Source: Pedobacter sp. (lineage in GTDB: Bacteria > Bacteroidota > Bacteroidia > Sphingobacteriales > Sphingobacteriaceae). From it: a stretch of 64,000 bases of DNA. The position numbers and the translations under genes are program-made. Shown here in pieces: positions 6,611-14,110 of the stretch. The notes under the pieces were generated by a model. The model had not been told where the DNA came from, searched no databases, and worked only from the letters and a program-made list of their open reading frames with translations. Each line of letters begins with the position of its first letter. Positions within the stretch are counted from its first letter, which is position 1. The stretch covers positions 271,355 through 335,354 of the forward strand of contig NZ_JAVHXT010000003.1 of the NCBI RefSeq assembly GCF_031119335.1, read 5' to 3'.

Positions 6611-9007
6611 CTAACTGCGTAACCCATTCTTCCTTGCAAAATACCTCGTTGCCAAACTTGTAAAACTGATGATTGTAATGGTGCTTATCGGCATTAAAAT
6701 AGCGGCAACTAAGGGATATAAAGTTCCTTGCACGGCGTAGTAAACCCCTATCAAATTATACGAAGTAGCTATAGCAAAGCTGATTTTTATCGTGGTTAAT
6801 CCATCCTTACTTAATTGGATGAAATTTGGCAACAAACCAAGCGAGCTACCACTCATAATGGCATCACAGCCCGGTGTAAAGTTGTTGATGTTGTCTGTAA
6901 TAGCTATACCGAAATTAGCTTGTTTCAAGGCACCAGCATCATTTAAACCATCGCCCAACATCATCACTTTTTTATTTCTGGCTTGCAAAGCTTTAATTTC
7001 ATCCAACTTTTGCACCGGACTTTGGTTAAACAGCATCGAGGTTGATGGCTTAAATATCTTCTTCAACTGCGGCTCGTCCTTATTCGTATCTCCAGAAAGT
7101 ACTTTTAGGTCATAATCTTCATTTAAATGGCTTATTAAAGGTTCGATACCTTCTCGCCATTGTTGCTCTACCGAGAAGCAGCCTTTGTATACTTCATCTA
7201 TCATGATGTGAACACCACCGTTTTCTTTATCTTGTGCTGCCGCAATTTCGAAAGGTAAGCCACGTTTACTTCCAGCGTAAATCATCCTTCCATTTACAAC
7301 ACCCATAATACCTTTACCCACTACTTCGTTGTACTTGGCAATACTGTAAATCTTACTCGGATTTAAAGCTTTTAGCACTTGTCTGCTCAGCGGATGCGAT
7401 GAATTGTAAAGCAGCGAGGCCACCAACAGCTTCTCGCCCGGAGTTAAATTCCCTTCAAAAGTAATTTCAGAGTGGTGCGTACTGGTCAGCGTTCCAGTTT
7501 TATCGAAAACCACCGTATCTAAATCTGCTAATTGCTCTACAGCATCAGTGTTTTTTACGTAGAAACCTTTTTTATCGAACACCGAAAGAATGGCCGAAAG
7601 CGTAAATGGCGTACTTAAAGCCAACACGCAAGGGCAAGCCACAATTACTACAGCGGTAAATGCCGACCAAGCTTTTGCATTATCACCCATCCACAACCAA
7701 TAACCTGTAGAAACAAAAGCAACCACAAATACACCGATACTGAAGTATTTGGCTATGCTATCGTTAAAATTCCTCTTCTTAAAATCGGTTTTGTAAAATT
7801 CTTTATTCCATAAACCCGTTAAGTAACTTTGCGAAGCCGGCTTAACTACTTCCAGCTCAATAGCTTCACCCATTTGCCTTCCGCCAGCATACACGATCTC
7901 ACCCAAAACCTTCTGCTGTGGCTCGGCTTCGCCAGTTACAAAACTCATGTCCAACCAAGCATCCCCCTTCATTAAGATGGCATCAGCTGGCACAAGCTCA
8001 CCATTGCGTATCAATAGTCGATCCCCAACGACTATCTCGCTAATAGCTACCGGTTTCTCCCGGTTATCTTTGAGGGTAGTTATTGCTATGGGAAAGTAAG
8101 AGCGATAATCCCTATCGAATGAAATATGATGATAAGTGCGTTGTTTTACCCATTTACCCATCAGCAATAAGAATACTAATCCCGTTAAGGTATCCCCAAA
8201 ACCTGGCCCATCATTAAATATGGTAGATATAGCAGTACGTATAAAAAGTACTGCTATAATTAATGCGAGCGGTGTATCCAGATTGATGTATTTTTGTTTT
8301 AAACTGGCATAAGCCGATGTAAAATATTCTTTAGCGCAATAGAAGGTTACCGGAATACAGAATGCCAAGTTTAGCCAAGCAAACAAATCTTGAAACTGTT
8401 TTTCTAAAGCAGATAAACCAAAATACTCTGGAAAGCTGAACAACATGACGTTGCCCATACAGAAGCCGGCAATGGCAATCTTCCAGATCAGCTGTTTGTT
8501 AACTGAGTTTCCTTTCTCCTTTACAACATCTTGTAAACTGATTAACGGCTCGTAACCAATTTGGTTAAGCACTTCTACAACTTGTCTTAAAGATACTTTA
8601 TCGTGCTTATAGCTAATTGTCACTTCTCTTTTCAGGAAATCTATACGAGAACTGAAAATGGCAGGGTTAATTTTATAGAGATGCTCTAACAACCAAATAC
8701 AAGAGCTGCAGTGAATGGCGGGAATGTAAAATGTAACTATAGAATTGTCCTTGTCTTTGTAATTGATGAGCTGGGCTATAATGGTTGGCTCATCCAAATA
8801 TTCGAAATGTCCATCATCTTTTATTCTTTGTCCAGGCGTATCGTTATAAGCGTAATAGTTGCACATATTGTTTTCAGATAAAATCTGATACACGCTTTGG
8901 CACCCTACGCAGCAAAAATCTTTCTCGTCGTAGTTTAGCTTTACAGCAGGCAATTTATCACCGCAATGGTAACATACTGAACTTTGGGTAACGGTTGGAT
9001 TGCTCAT
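6611..9007 (-). CDS. ccoI: Copper-translocating P-type ATPase CcoI/FixI of the cbb3 locus
   Basis: From ATG at 9007 this is a 798-residue P1B ATPase. The ORF track starts 28 codons earlier, but that extension is encoded by an intergenic palindrome and is unlikely to be used; MSNPTVTQ is the natural start. Features in order: an N-terminal cysteine-rich domain (CYHCG, CCVGC), an HMA-like domain with HCSSC, eight helices, the channel motif ACPCVLALS near residue 458, DKTGTLT near 503, the SHPLS motif and GDGLNDAGALK near 687. CcoI exports copper to the periplasmic side for assembly of the haem-copper centre. The two cysteine-rich N-terminal elements are usual for the Bacteroidota branch. Position next to ccoS supports the CcoI call over CopA. 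Confidence 0.92.
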   Translation of the reverse strand: MSNPTVTQSSVCYHCGDKLPAVKLNYDEKDFCCVGCQSVYQILSENNMCNYYAYNDTPGQRIKDDGHFEYLDEPTIIAQLINYKDKDNSIVTFYIPAIHCSSCIWLLEHLYKINPAIFSSRIDFLKREVTISYKHDKVSLRQVVEVLNQIGYEPLISLQDVVKEKGNSVNKQLIWKIAIAGFCMGNVMLFSFPEYFGLSALEKQFQDLFAWLNLAFCIPVTFYCAKEYFTSAYASLKQKYINLDTPLALIIAVLFIRTAISTIFNDGPGFGDTLTGLVFLLLMGKWVKQRTYHHISFDRDYRSYFPIAITTLKDNREKPVAISEIVVGDRLLIRNGELVPADAILMKGDAWLDMSFVTGEAEPQQKVLGEIVYAGGRQMGEAIELEVVKPASQSYLTGLWNKEFYKTDFKKRNFNDSIAKYFSIGVFVVAFVSTGYWLWMGDNAKAWSAFTAVVIVACPCVLALSTPFTLSAILSVFDKKGFYVKNTDAVEQLADLDTVVFDKTGTLTSTHHSEITFEGNLTPGEKLLVASLLYNSSHPLSRQVLKALNPSKIYSIAKYNEVVGKGIMGVVNGRMIYAGSKRGLPFEIAAAQDKENGGVHIMIDEVYKGCFSVEQQWREGIEPLISHLNEDYDLKVLSGDTNKDEPQLKKIFKPSTSMLFNQSPVQKLDEIKALQARNKKVMMLGDGLNDAGALKQANFGIAITDNINNFTPGCDAIMSGSSLGLLPNFIQLSKDGLTTIKISFAIATSYNLIGVYYAVQGTLYPLVAAILMPISTITIISFTSLATRYFARKNGLRS

Positions 9008-9039
9008 TGGTTTGAGTTTTGTTTTTAACTGGGCTTCAA

Positions 9040-9129
9040 AACACCCCGCCCGTTGGGCACCCCTCGGGAAGAGGGGAATTGCATCCGACATTCCCCTCTT
9101 GCAGAGGGGTGGTCGAAGACCGGGGTGTT
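9040..9129. repeat. AACACCCCG...CGGGGTGTT palindromic element
   Basis: Outer arms AACACCCCG and CGGGGTGTT bracket an inner pair GAGGGGAAT and ATTCCCCTC. It fills the gap between hemN and ccoI and would fold into a long stem in RNA. Part of it is translated in the ORF-track extension of ccoI (FPRGAQRAGCFEAQ), which is an artefact. This C-rich element type is frequent between genes in Bacteroidota. It may attenuate read-through from hemN into ccoI. Confidence 0.65.
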
Positions 9130-9140
9130 ATCTATACTAT

Positions 9141-10487
9141 CTATATCGCTGCACTAAATAATTGGGTTTTGGGTTGCTGCTGCCATAATCTTTCATCAAA
9201 AGCCATGCACACATTACGTAAGAAAGATTTTCCTAATGGAAGTATTTTAACTTCTTTATTTCTGATGGCCACTAGTCTATCTGCTATCATGGGTTGTAGG
9301 CGCTCAACTACTGCTGCCGGAATATCATCCACAAAGCAAGTTTCACTTTGGCACATCAAATCAAGAATTTGCCTTCTGATGCGTAAATCTTCCTCGCTTA
9401 GCAAATGACCTTTTTGCACAGCCAATTCATCCGACAGAATAAATTTTTTATATTCCTCTACCGTTTTGGCATTTTGGGCAAAGGCTGTACCGCAATCGCT
9501 GATGGACGATACTCCCAAGCCCAGTAAAATATGTGTATGTTGATCGGTGTAGCCCATAAAATTGCGATGCAACTTACCTTCCTCACTGGCGATGTACAGA
9601 CTATCTGTTTTTAATGCAAAATGGTCCATGCCAATTTCTTCATAACCCGCCGCCACTAGCATTTCTCTCCCTTGTTGGTACAAAGCAAATTTTTCATCGC
9701 CCTGCGGAATATCTTTCTCTGTAAAATGGCGCTGACCAGCTTTAATCCAAGGCACATGTGCGTAACTATAAAAGGCAATACGATCTGGCTTTAGTGCAAT
9801 TACTTCATTAATAGTTTCAATTAACCCACCCATGTTTTGACCAGGCAAACCATAAATTAAATCGTAGTTGATAGATTGATAACCGATACTTCGTGCCAGC
9901 TCAGTAATTTTTAAAACCTGTTCGGGAGTTTGGTAACGGTTAATCATAAACTGCACCTTCGGATCGAAATCTTGGATACCAAAGCTTACCCGTTTAAAAC
10001 CCAAGTTATAAAGCACTTGTAAATGATCTGCTGTGGTATTATCTGGATGTCCTTCGAAAGAACAAGCAGCATCGTCATTAAATTTTGAAGCACCCGCAAT
10101 GGTTTCTAAAAGCTGTTTGAGGTTATCGGCACTGAAGAAAGTTGGTGTACCGCCTCCTAAATGTATTTCCTTGATTTTTGGTCTCTCACCCAACAGTGCA
10201 CAATACATCTCCCACTCTTTTAACAAGGCATCGATATAAGGGAGTTCTACCCCGTGATTTTTCGTGATACGTGTATTACAGCCGCAATAAGTACATAAAC
10301 TTTCGCAAAAAGGCAAATGGATATAAAGACTAATTCCTTCATCTTTGTGCTCACCATAAGCTGTAACTAATCTGCGCTTCCATTGTGTTGCGCTAAAATT
10401 TTCGTTGTCCCAATATGGTACTGTAGGATAGCTGGTATATCTAGGTGCTGCAATGTTATATTTACGTAAGAGTTCGGCGGCTTCCAT
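9141..10487 (-). CDS. hemN: Oxygen-independent coproporphyrinogen III oxidase HemN (radical SAM)
   Basis: The 448-residue protein begins with RYTSYPTVPYW, the HemN N-terminal motif, and has the radical SAM cluster site CESLCTYCGC (about residues 61-70) with the extra CGC cysteine typical of true HemN. The glycine-rich GGGTPTF and GLPGQ motifs follow, and the C-terminal HemN domain starts near residue 360. It converts coproporphyrinogen III to protoporphyrinogen IX without oxygen, which fits haem supply for cbb3 oxidase when oxygen is low. Its ATG overlaps the stop of the upstream gene by one base (TAATG), and GAGGG lies just before, so the two are coupled. Predicted control is by the Crp/Fnr-type promoter at 10947-11012. 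Confidence 0.93.
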   Translation of the reverse strand: MEAAELLRKYNIAAPRYTSYPTVPYWDNENFSATQWKRRLVTAYGEHKDEGISLYIHLPFCESLCTYCGCNTRITKNHGVELPYIDALLKEWEMYCALLGERPKIKEIHLGGGTPTFFSADNLKQLLETIAGASKFNDDAACSFEGHPDNTTADHLQVLYNLGFKRVSFGIQDFDPKVQFMINRYQTPEQVLKITELARSIGYQSINYDLIYGLPGQNMGGLIETINEVIALKPDRIAFYSYAHVPWIKAGQRHFTEKDIPQGDEKFALYQQGREMLVAAGYEEIGMDHFALKTDSLYIASEEGKLHRNFMGYTDQHTHILLGLGVSSISDCGTAFAQNAKTVEEYKKFILSDELAVQKGHLLSEEDLRIRRQILDLMCQSETCFVDDIPAAVVERLQPMIADRLVAIRNKEVKILPLGKSFLRNVCMAFDERLWQQQPKTQLFSAAI

Positions 10488-10927
10488 TAATGTCCCTCCT
10501 CTTCTTCTTTAGTGGTCTTTGCACAATCGTTAGGGCAACAACAAGCCTTACCTACACATTTCCCCGCAGCCCAATTATCAAGATTTTTAATCACCTGTTG
10601 CATTCTGGGCATTACCCCTTCTTCACCTTGCTTAAAAGGTACATTTGCAATTTTAAAACCAGCCACTCCAGCTGCATTTAAATTGATATGCTCGGTTTCG
10701 AAAGACGAAGTAGCAATATATTTAATGCCCAAAGCCCTTAATCCCATAATAAGTTCCTCATCTAAAGGATCTTCATTAAACACAATCAATGCTTCTTTAC
10801 CTTGCGCAAACGGCATAGTTTCCCTACTCAAACTATTGGCTATAATAGTGATATCATGTTTCTTATGATTAGCCAACACCAAGCACTCTTTTTCTTCAGG
10901 TTTAATATTATAAGCAATAGCCTTCAT
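10487..10927 (-). CDS. NAD-domain-less D-lactate dehydrogenase-derived protein with Cys-rich tail
   Basis: Residues 1 to about 100 (MKAIAYNIKPEEKE, KKHDITII, ALGIKYIAT, AGVAGFKIANVP) closely resemble the first half of the catalytic domain of Bacteroidota D-lactate dehydrogenases. The protein then jumps to MQQVIKNLDNWAAGK, which looks like the C-terminal helix of those enzymes. The whole NAD-binding domain of about 190 residues is therefore missing, and with it the catalytic Arg, Glu and His. The substrate loop is changed too (SSFETEHIN where dehydrogenases have RSVGTDHID). A tail with cysteines 124, 129, 130, 131 and 135 (CVGKACCCPNDC) could bind metal. It cannot be an active dehydrogenase. 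Coupling to hemN and the Fnr-type promoter suggest a role in low-oxygen haem, copper or iron handling; that is inference. Confidence 0.75.
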   Translation of the reverse strand: MKAIAYNIKPEEKECLVLANHKKHDITIIANSLSRETMPFAQGKEALIVFNEDPLDEELIMGLRALGIKYIATSSFETEHINLNAAGVAGFKIANVPFKQGEEGVMPRMQQVIKNLDNWAAGKCVGKACCCPNDCAKTTKEEEEGH

Positions 10928-10946
10928 GAAATCTTTTTATGTTTCA

Positions 10947-11012
10947 CAAAACTAGCTAGCCATGTATCCTTCAGAGTTGAGCGTAGTTATCCAAAAAAGT
11001 GATATTCGTCAT
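10947..11012 (-). promoter_or_regulatory. Promoter of the LDH-like/hemN unit with Crp/Fnr-type box
   Basis: On the minus strand TAGTTTTG (10954-10947) matches TAnnTTTG and places the start near 10941, 14 bp before the start codon. GTGAT-ATTC-GTCAT (10999-11012) has the TGA-N6-TCA core of Crp/Fnr-family sites, though its right half is imperfect. The centre lies 58.5 bp from the -7 box edge, identical to the spacing in the ccoNO promoter. Confidence 0.6.
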
Positions 11013-11260
11013 ATTTATCAAGTCATCATTTTACTAATCTTTTATAACAATCATTGTACATCACATTTTGTATTTCTCATAGTATTTTCAACTCATCAGT
11101 TGTTTTTTAAGAGAAGGGAACTTTAAATCTTTAGCTATTCCCAGACACAATGCAAGCTGGATGTTAAGAAACAGGTCTAAAAAAATAGCGAAAAAAAATA
11201 CATGTCAAAAGAGAAGAAATTAAACCATCAAGCAATACAGACATATTAAATAATTTTCAT
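11013..11260. other. Intergenic stretch without recognised gene
   Basis: This AT-rich stretch lies between the hemN promoter and the terminator after lutC, in a 462-bp gap. No ORF with convincing codon use, repeat or RNA structure was seen. Confidence 0.5.
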
Positions 11261-11292
11261 AAAAAATCCCTCTCAAAATATTAGAGAGGGAT
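11261..11292 (-). terminator. Rho-independent terminator after lutC
   Basis: Minus-strand RNA reads ATCCCTCTC, a 9-base loop, GAGAGGGAT and then TTTTT. The 9-bp stem is perfect. It is the first strong terminator found downstream of susC and so marks the probable 3' end of the whole polysaccharide-utilisation operon. Confidence 0.85.
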
Positions 11293-11389
11293 AGTTAACA
11301 AGGTTCTAGTTCTAATAGTAAAAGCAAACCAAGTTGACGTTATGCAACAAGTAAAAGAACCCGACATTCAACTATTACATAACAATTAT

Positions 11390-11998
11390 TTAAGTAGCCC
11401 ATTCATTAACCAAACACACTGTCATTGATCTTGGTCCATGCGCTCCCAAAACTAGCGACTGTTCTATATCTGCTGTTTTTGAAGGGCCAGCTATAAAAAC
11501 ACCATAACCATACGCATCCCGTCCAATTATTTCGTACGCTTGATGCATCGTAGGAACAAAAGCTTTTATTGAAACCAGTAAGATTAAATGTTGTGCTATA
11601 AATGGTAATACCCGCTGTAAGGTATTTACCTCGGGCAACCAACAAGCTCCGTTTTCCGCAACTGCAATATCAGCCCTTAGCACTGCCAGTTCTACATTGG
11701 CTAAACTATGCGGATCTGTATCAATAACGTCTAAACCATTAAACTTTAACAATTCGGGAATACTGGATAAAACACGGCCTCCCTGCTTAAAATTTTCATT
11801 AATATAGTTTTCAACTTCTTGTAGATGATCTAGCTCTACAAAATTCCCTCCTACATTACGAAGTGCTAATGCAAATTTGTTTGGAAGATCTTCTGTAGAT
11901 TGAGGGATATTGATATCTGCAAACGATACAAAATTAGGCTGATTTGCCTTTACTGCTTTTAATATGCGCTCTCTACTCGTAACCATATTAACTTTCAT
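11390..11998 (-). CDS. lutC: Lactate utilisation protein C (LutC/YkgG, LUD domain)
   Basis: The 202-residue protein has the LUD-domain features of LutC: the N-terminal TSRERILKAVK helix, the central VLRADIAVAENGACWLPEV stretch and the C-terminal IAGPSKTADIEQSLVLGAHGP motif. LutABC oxidises L-lactate to pyruvate with electrons passing to the respiratory chain; LutC lacks Fe-S motifs. It overlaps lutB by 11 bp. The start MKVNMVTS could equally be at the second methionine. Gene order on this strand is lutA-lutB-lutC as in Bacillus subtilis. Confidence 0.92.
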   Translation of the reverse strand: MKVNMVTSRERILKAVKANQPNFVSFADINIPQSTEDLPNKFALALRNVGGNFVELDHLQEVENYINENFKQGGRVLSSIPELLKFNGLDVIDTDPHSLANVELAVLRADIAVAENGACWLPEVNTLQRVLPFIAQHLILLVSIKAFVPTMHQAYEIIGRDAYGYGVFIAGPSKTADIEQSLVLGAHGPRSMTVCLVNEWAT

Positions 11999-13358
11999 TT
12001 TTTGCTCTTTGTTTGTACCACTCTCTAAAAGATTGTTTTGCTGCGCTTGGCATTTCTCTTTGGTTGTACCAAGGGTTCAATTTATTGTTAAAAAGATATG
12101 GAGCAGCCGTCATCAATCTGCGTCCTACTTTACCTGCCCAACTAAATAAAGATGGATGAGCAAACAAAAAGCTCATTGCTTTCATCCCCCATTTTTTCTT
12201 CGCATCTACATATCCTGCGCTAACCAATTCTTGTCGCCATTGGTAAAGCTGGTTGTGGATATCAATTTTAACTGGGCAAACATTAGTACAAGAGCCGCAT
12301 AAAGTGGAAGCAAAAGGCAAATCAGCATGTTTTTTCATATCCAGATTGGGTGCCAGAATAGAACCTATAGGTCCCGAAATAGTGTATTGGTAACTATGTC
12401 CACCACTTTTTCTATAAACAGGACAGGTGTTCATACAAGCTCCACATCTAATACATTTTAGGGAGTTCCTGAAGCTTTCCCTCCCCAATTGTTGGCTCCT
12501 ACCATTATCAACCAATATAATGTGCATTTGCTGACCCGAACGGGGAGTTCTAAGATGACTAGAATAGGTAGTAATAGGCTGTCCGGTTGCACTACGGGCC
12601 AACAACCTCAAAAAAACTCCCAAATGCCTGCGTTGGGGAACAAGTTTTTCGATACCCATTGATGCAATGTGAACATCTGCCAAGTGCGCCCCCATATCCG
12701 CATTACCCTCATTAGTGCAAATCACCATTTCTCCAGTTTCGGCTACGGCAAAATTAACCCCTGTTAAAGCTGCCCTTCTAGTCAAAAAAACATTTCTTAA
12801 ATCTTGCCTTGCAGCTTCGGTCAATACTTGGGGATCTGCCTCGCCAACAGGCGTACCCAAGTGCTCATGAAACAATTCTCCTATTTCTTCTTTCTTTTTA
12901 TGGATACAAGGCAAAACGATATGACTTGGTGGCTCCTTCGCCAACTGAACAATTCTTTCTCCTAAATCCGAATCGATGACCTCAATGCCATTATTTTCTA
13001 AAAAAGTATTCAAATGGCACTCTTCTGTAAGCATCGACTTACTCTTCACCATTCGGTTAATGCCATTTCTCTTTAAAATTGATAAAACAATTTCATTGTG
13101 CTCGGCAGCATTGGCAGCCCAATGTACCTTTACGCCATTGGCCAAAGCTTTTGCCTCGAACTGCTCTAAATAAGCACTTAAATTAGAGAGCGTATGCTGC
13201 TTGATCTGTGAAGCATTTTCTCTCAATAGTTCCCATTCTGGCAATGTCTTCACGGCTTTATCACGCTTCTGACGTATCCACCAAAGGGTTTCATCGTGCC
13301 AGTTTACCCGCTGTTCATCTGCATTGAAAATAGCCGATAGCTCAGAATGATCTTTCAT
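11988..13358 (-). CDS. lutB: Lactate utilisation protein B (LutB/YkgF), iron-sulfur protein
   Basis: This 456-residue protein combines an N-terminal LUD domain (about 60-290, with AVAETGEMVICTNEGN) and a C-terminal ferredoxin-like part. Cluster motifs CIRCGACMNTCP near residue 306 and CGSCTNVCP near 357 each end in the usual CP. A C-terminal helical domain follows (LFAHPSLFSWAGKVGRRL), normal for LutB. It is the central electron-transfer subunit of the L-lactate oxidising complex. It starts 11 bp after lutA and overlaps lutC. Confidence 0.93.
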   Translation of the reverse strand: MKDHSELSAIFNADEQRVNWHDETLWWIRQKRDKAVKTLPEWELLRENASQIKQHTLSNLSAYLEQFEAKALANGVKVHWAANAAEHNEIVLSILKRNGINRMVKSKSMLTEECHLNTFLENNGIEVIDSDLGERIVQLAKEPPSHIVLPCIHKKKEEIGELFHEHLGTPVGEADPQVLTEAARQDLRNVFLTRRAALTGVNFAVAETGEMVICTNEGNADMGAHLADVHIASMGIEKLVPQRRHLGVFLRLLARSATGQPITTYSSHLRTPRSGQQMHIILVDNGRSQQLGRESFRNSLKCIRCGACMNTCPVYRKSGGHSYQYTISGPIGSILAPNLDMKKHADLPFASTLCGSCTNVCPVKIDIHNQLYQWRQELVSAGYVDAKKKWGMKAMSFLFAHPSLFSWAGKVGRRLMTAAPYLFNNKLNPWYNQREMPSAAKQSFREWYKQRAKNES

Positions 13359-13369
13359 TGATTATCAAA

Positions 13370-14110
13370 TTAACTGGCATTTAAAATTTCTGCGATATGA
13401 ATAATCTGCACTTCGCTACCCTGTCTTTTTAATATTCCCTCCATGTGCATGAGGCAAGACAAATCAACTCCAGTAATATACGTAGCTCCGTTAGCAATAT
13501 GATCTGCAACCCTATCTTTCCCCATTTTTACGGAAACGGCTTCTTCTGCAACACAAAATGTACCACCAAAACCGCAACATTCATCTTTACGGGAAAGCGT
13601 AACCATTTCCAGCTCTTCTACCATGCTCAATAATTGCAAAGGTTTGGAAAATGCTGGTGCTACCAACTCACTCATTTGCGCTAATTTCAATCCCCTCAAA
13701 CCGTGGCAACTTTGATGCAAACCTACTTTATACGGAAACCTAGCCTCCAAATCCTGTACTTTCAATACATCTACTAAAAACTCTACCAACTCATATATCT
13801 TCAACTGTATTTGCTTGGCTTTCTCGGGATGCTTTGATGAATGCAAATGATCTTTTAGGTGTAATGCACAACTTCCAGATGGACAAACGATATAATCGAA
13901 ATCAGCAAAGCTTTTCGTAAACAATTCATCGCAAGCTTGCGTTAAATGGGCAAAGCCAGAATTTGCCATCGGCTGGCCGCAACAAGTTTGTCTTTCTGGA
14001 AAACATACTTTTACCCCTAGCTTCTCTAACAATTCTAATGTTGCTATAGCCGCCTTTGGATAAAACTGATCTACGTAGCAGGGAACAAATAATCCTACAG
14101 TCATCATCAT
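13370..14110 (-). CDS. lutA: Lactate utilisation protein A (LutA/YkgE), CCG-domain protein
   Basis: The 246-residue protein has two cysteine-rich CCG domains: TCCGQPMANSGF near residue 42 and ECCGFGGTFCV near residue 180, with HQSCHGLRGL between them. This is the LutA/GlpC-type fold that binds a noncubane iron-sulfur cluster. It is the first gene of the lut trio and begins directly at the stop of the GH50-like gene (no spacer), which ties the lactate genes to the polysaccharide-utilisation operon. The ORF starts MMMT; any of the three methionines may be used. Confidence 0.92.
   Translation of the reverse strand: MMMTVGLFVPCYVDQFYPKAAIATLELLEKLGVKVCFPERQTCCGQPMANSGFAHLTQACDELFTKSFADFDYIVCPSGSCALHLKDHLHSSKHPEKAKQIQLKIYELVEFLVDVLKVQDLEARFPYKVGLHQSCHGLRGLKLAQMSELVAPAFSKPLQLLSMVEELEMVTLSRKDECCGFGGTFCVAEEAVSVKMGKDRVADHIANGATYITGVDLSCLMHMEGILKRQGSEVQIIHIAEILNAS

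Noticed and set aside
9007-9091. N-terminal 28-residue extension of CcoI in the ORF track
   Set aside because: It is translated from the AACACCCCG palindrome, and the family N-terminus starts at MSNPTVTQSSVCYHCG.
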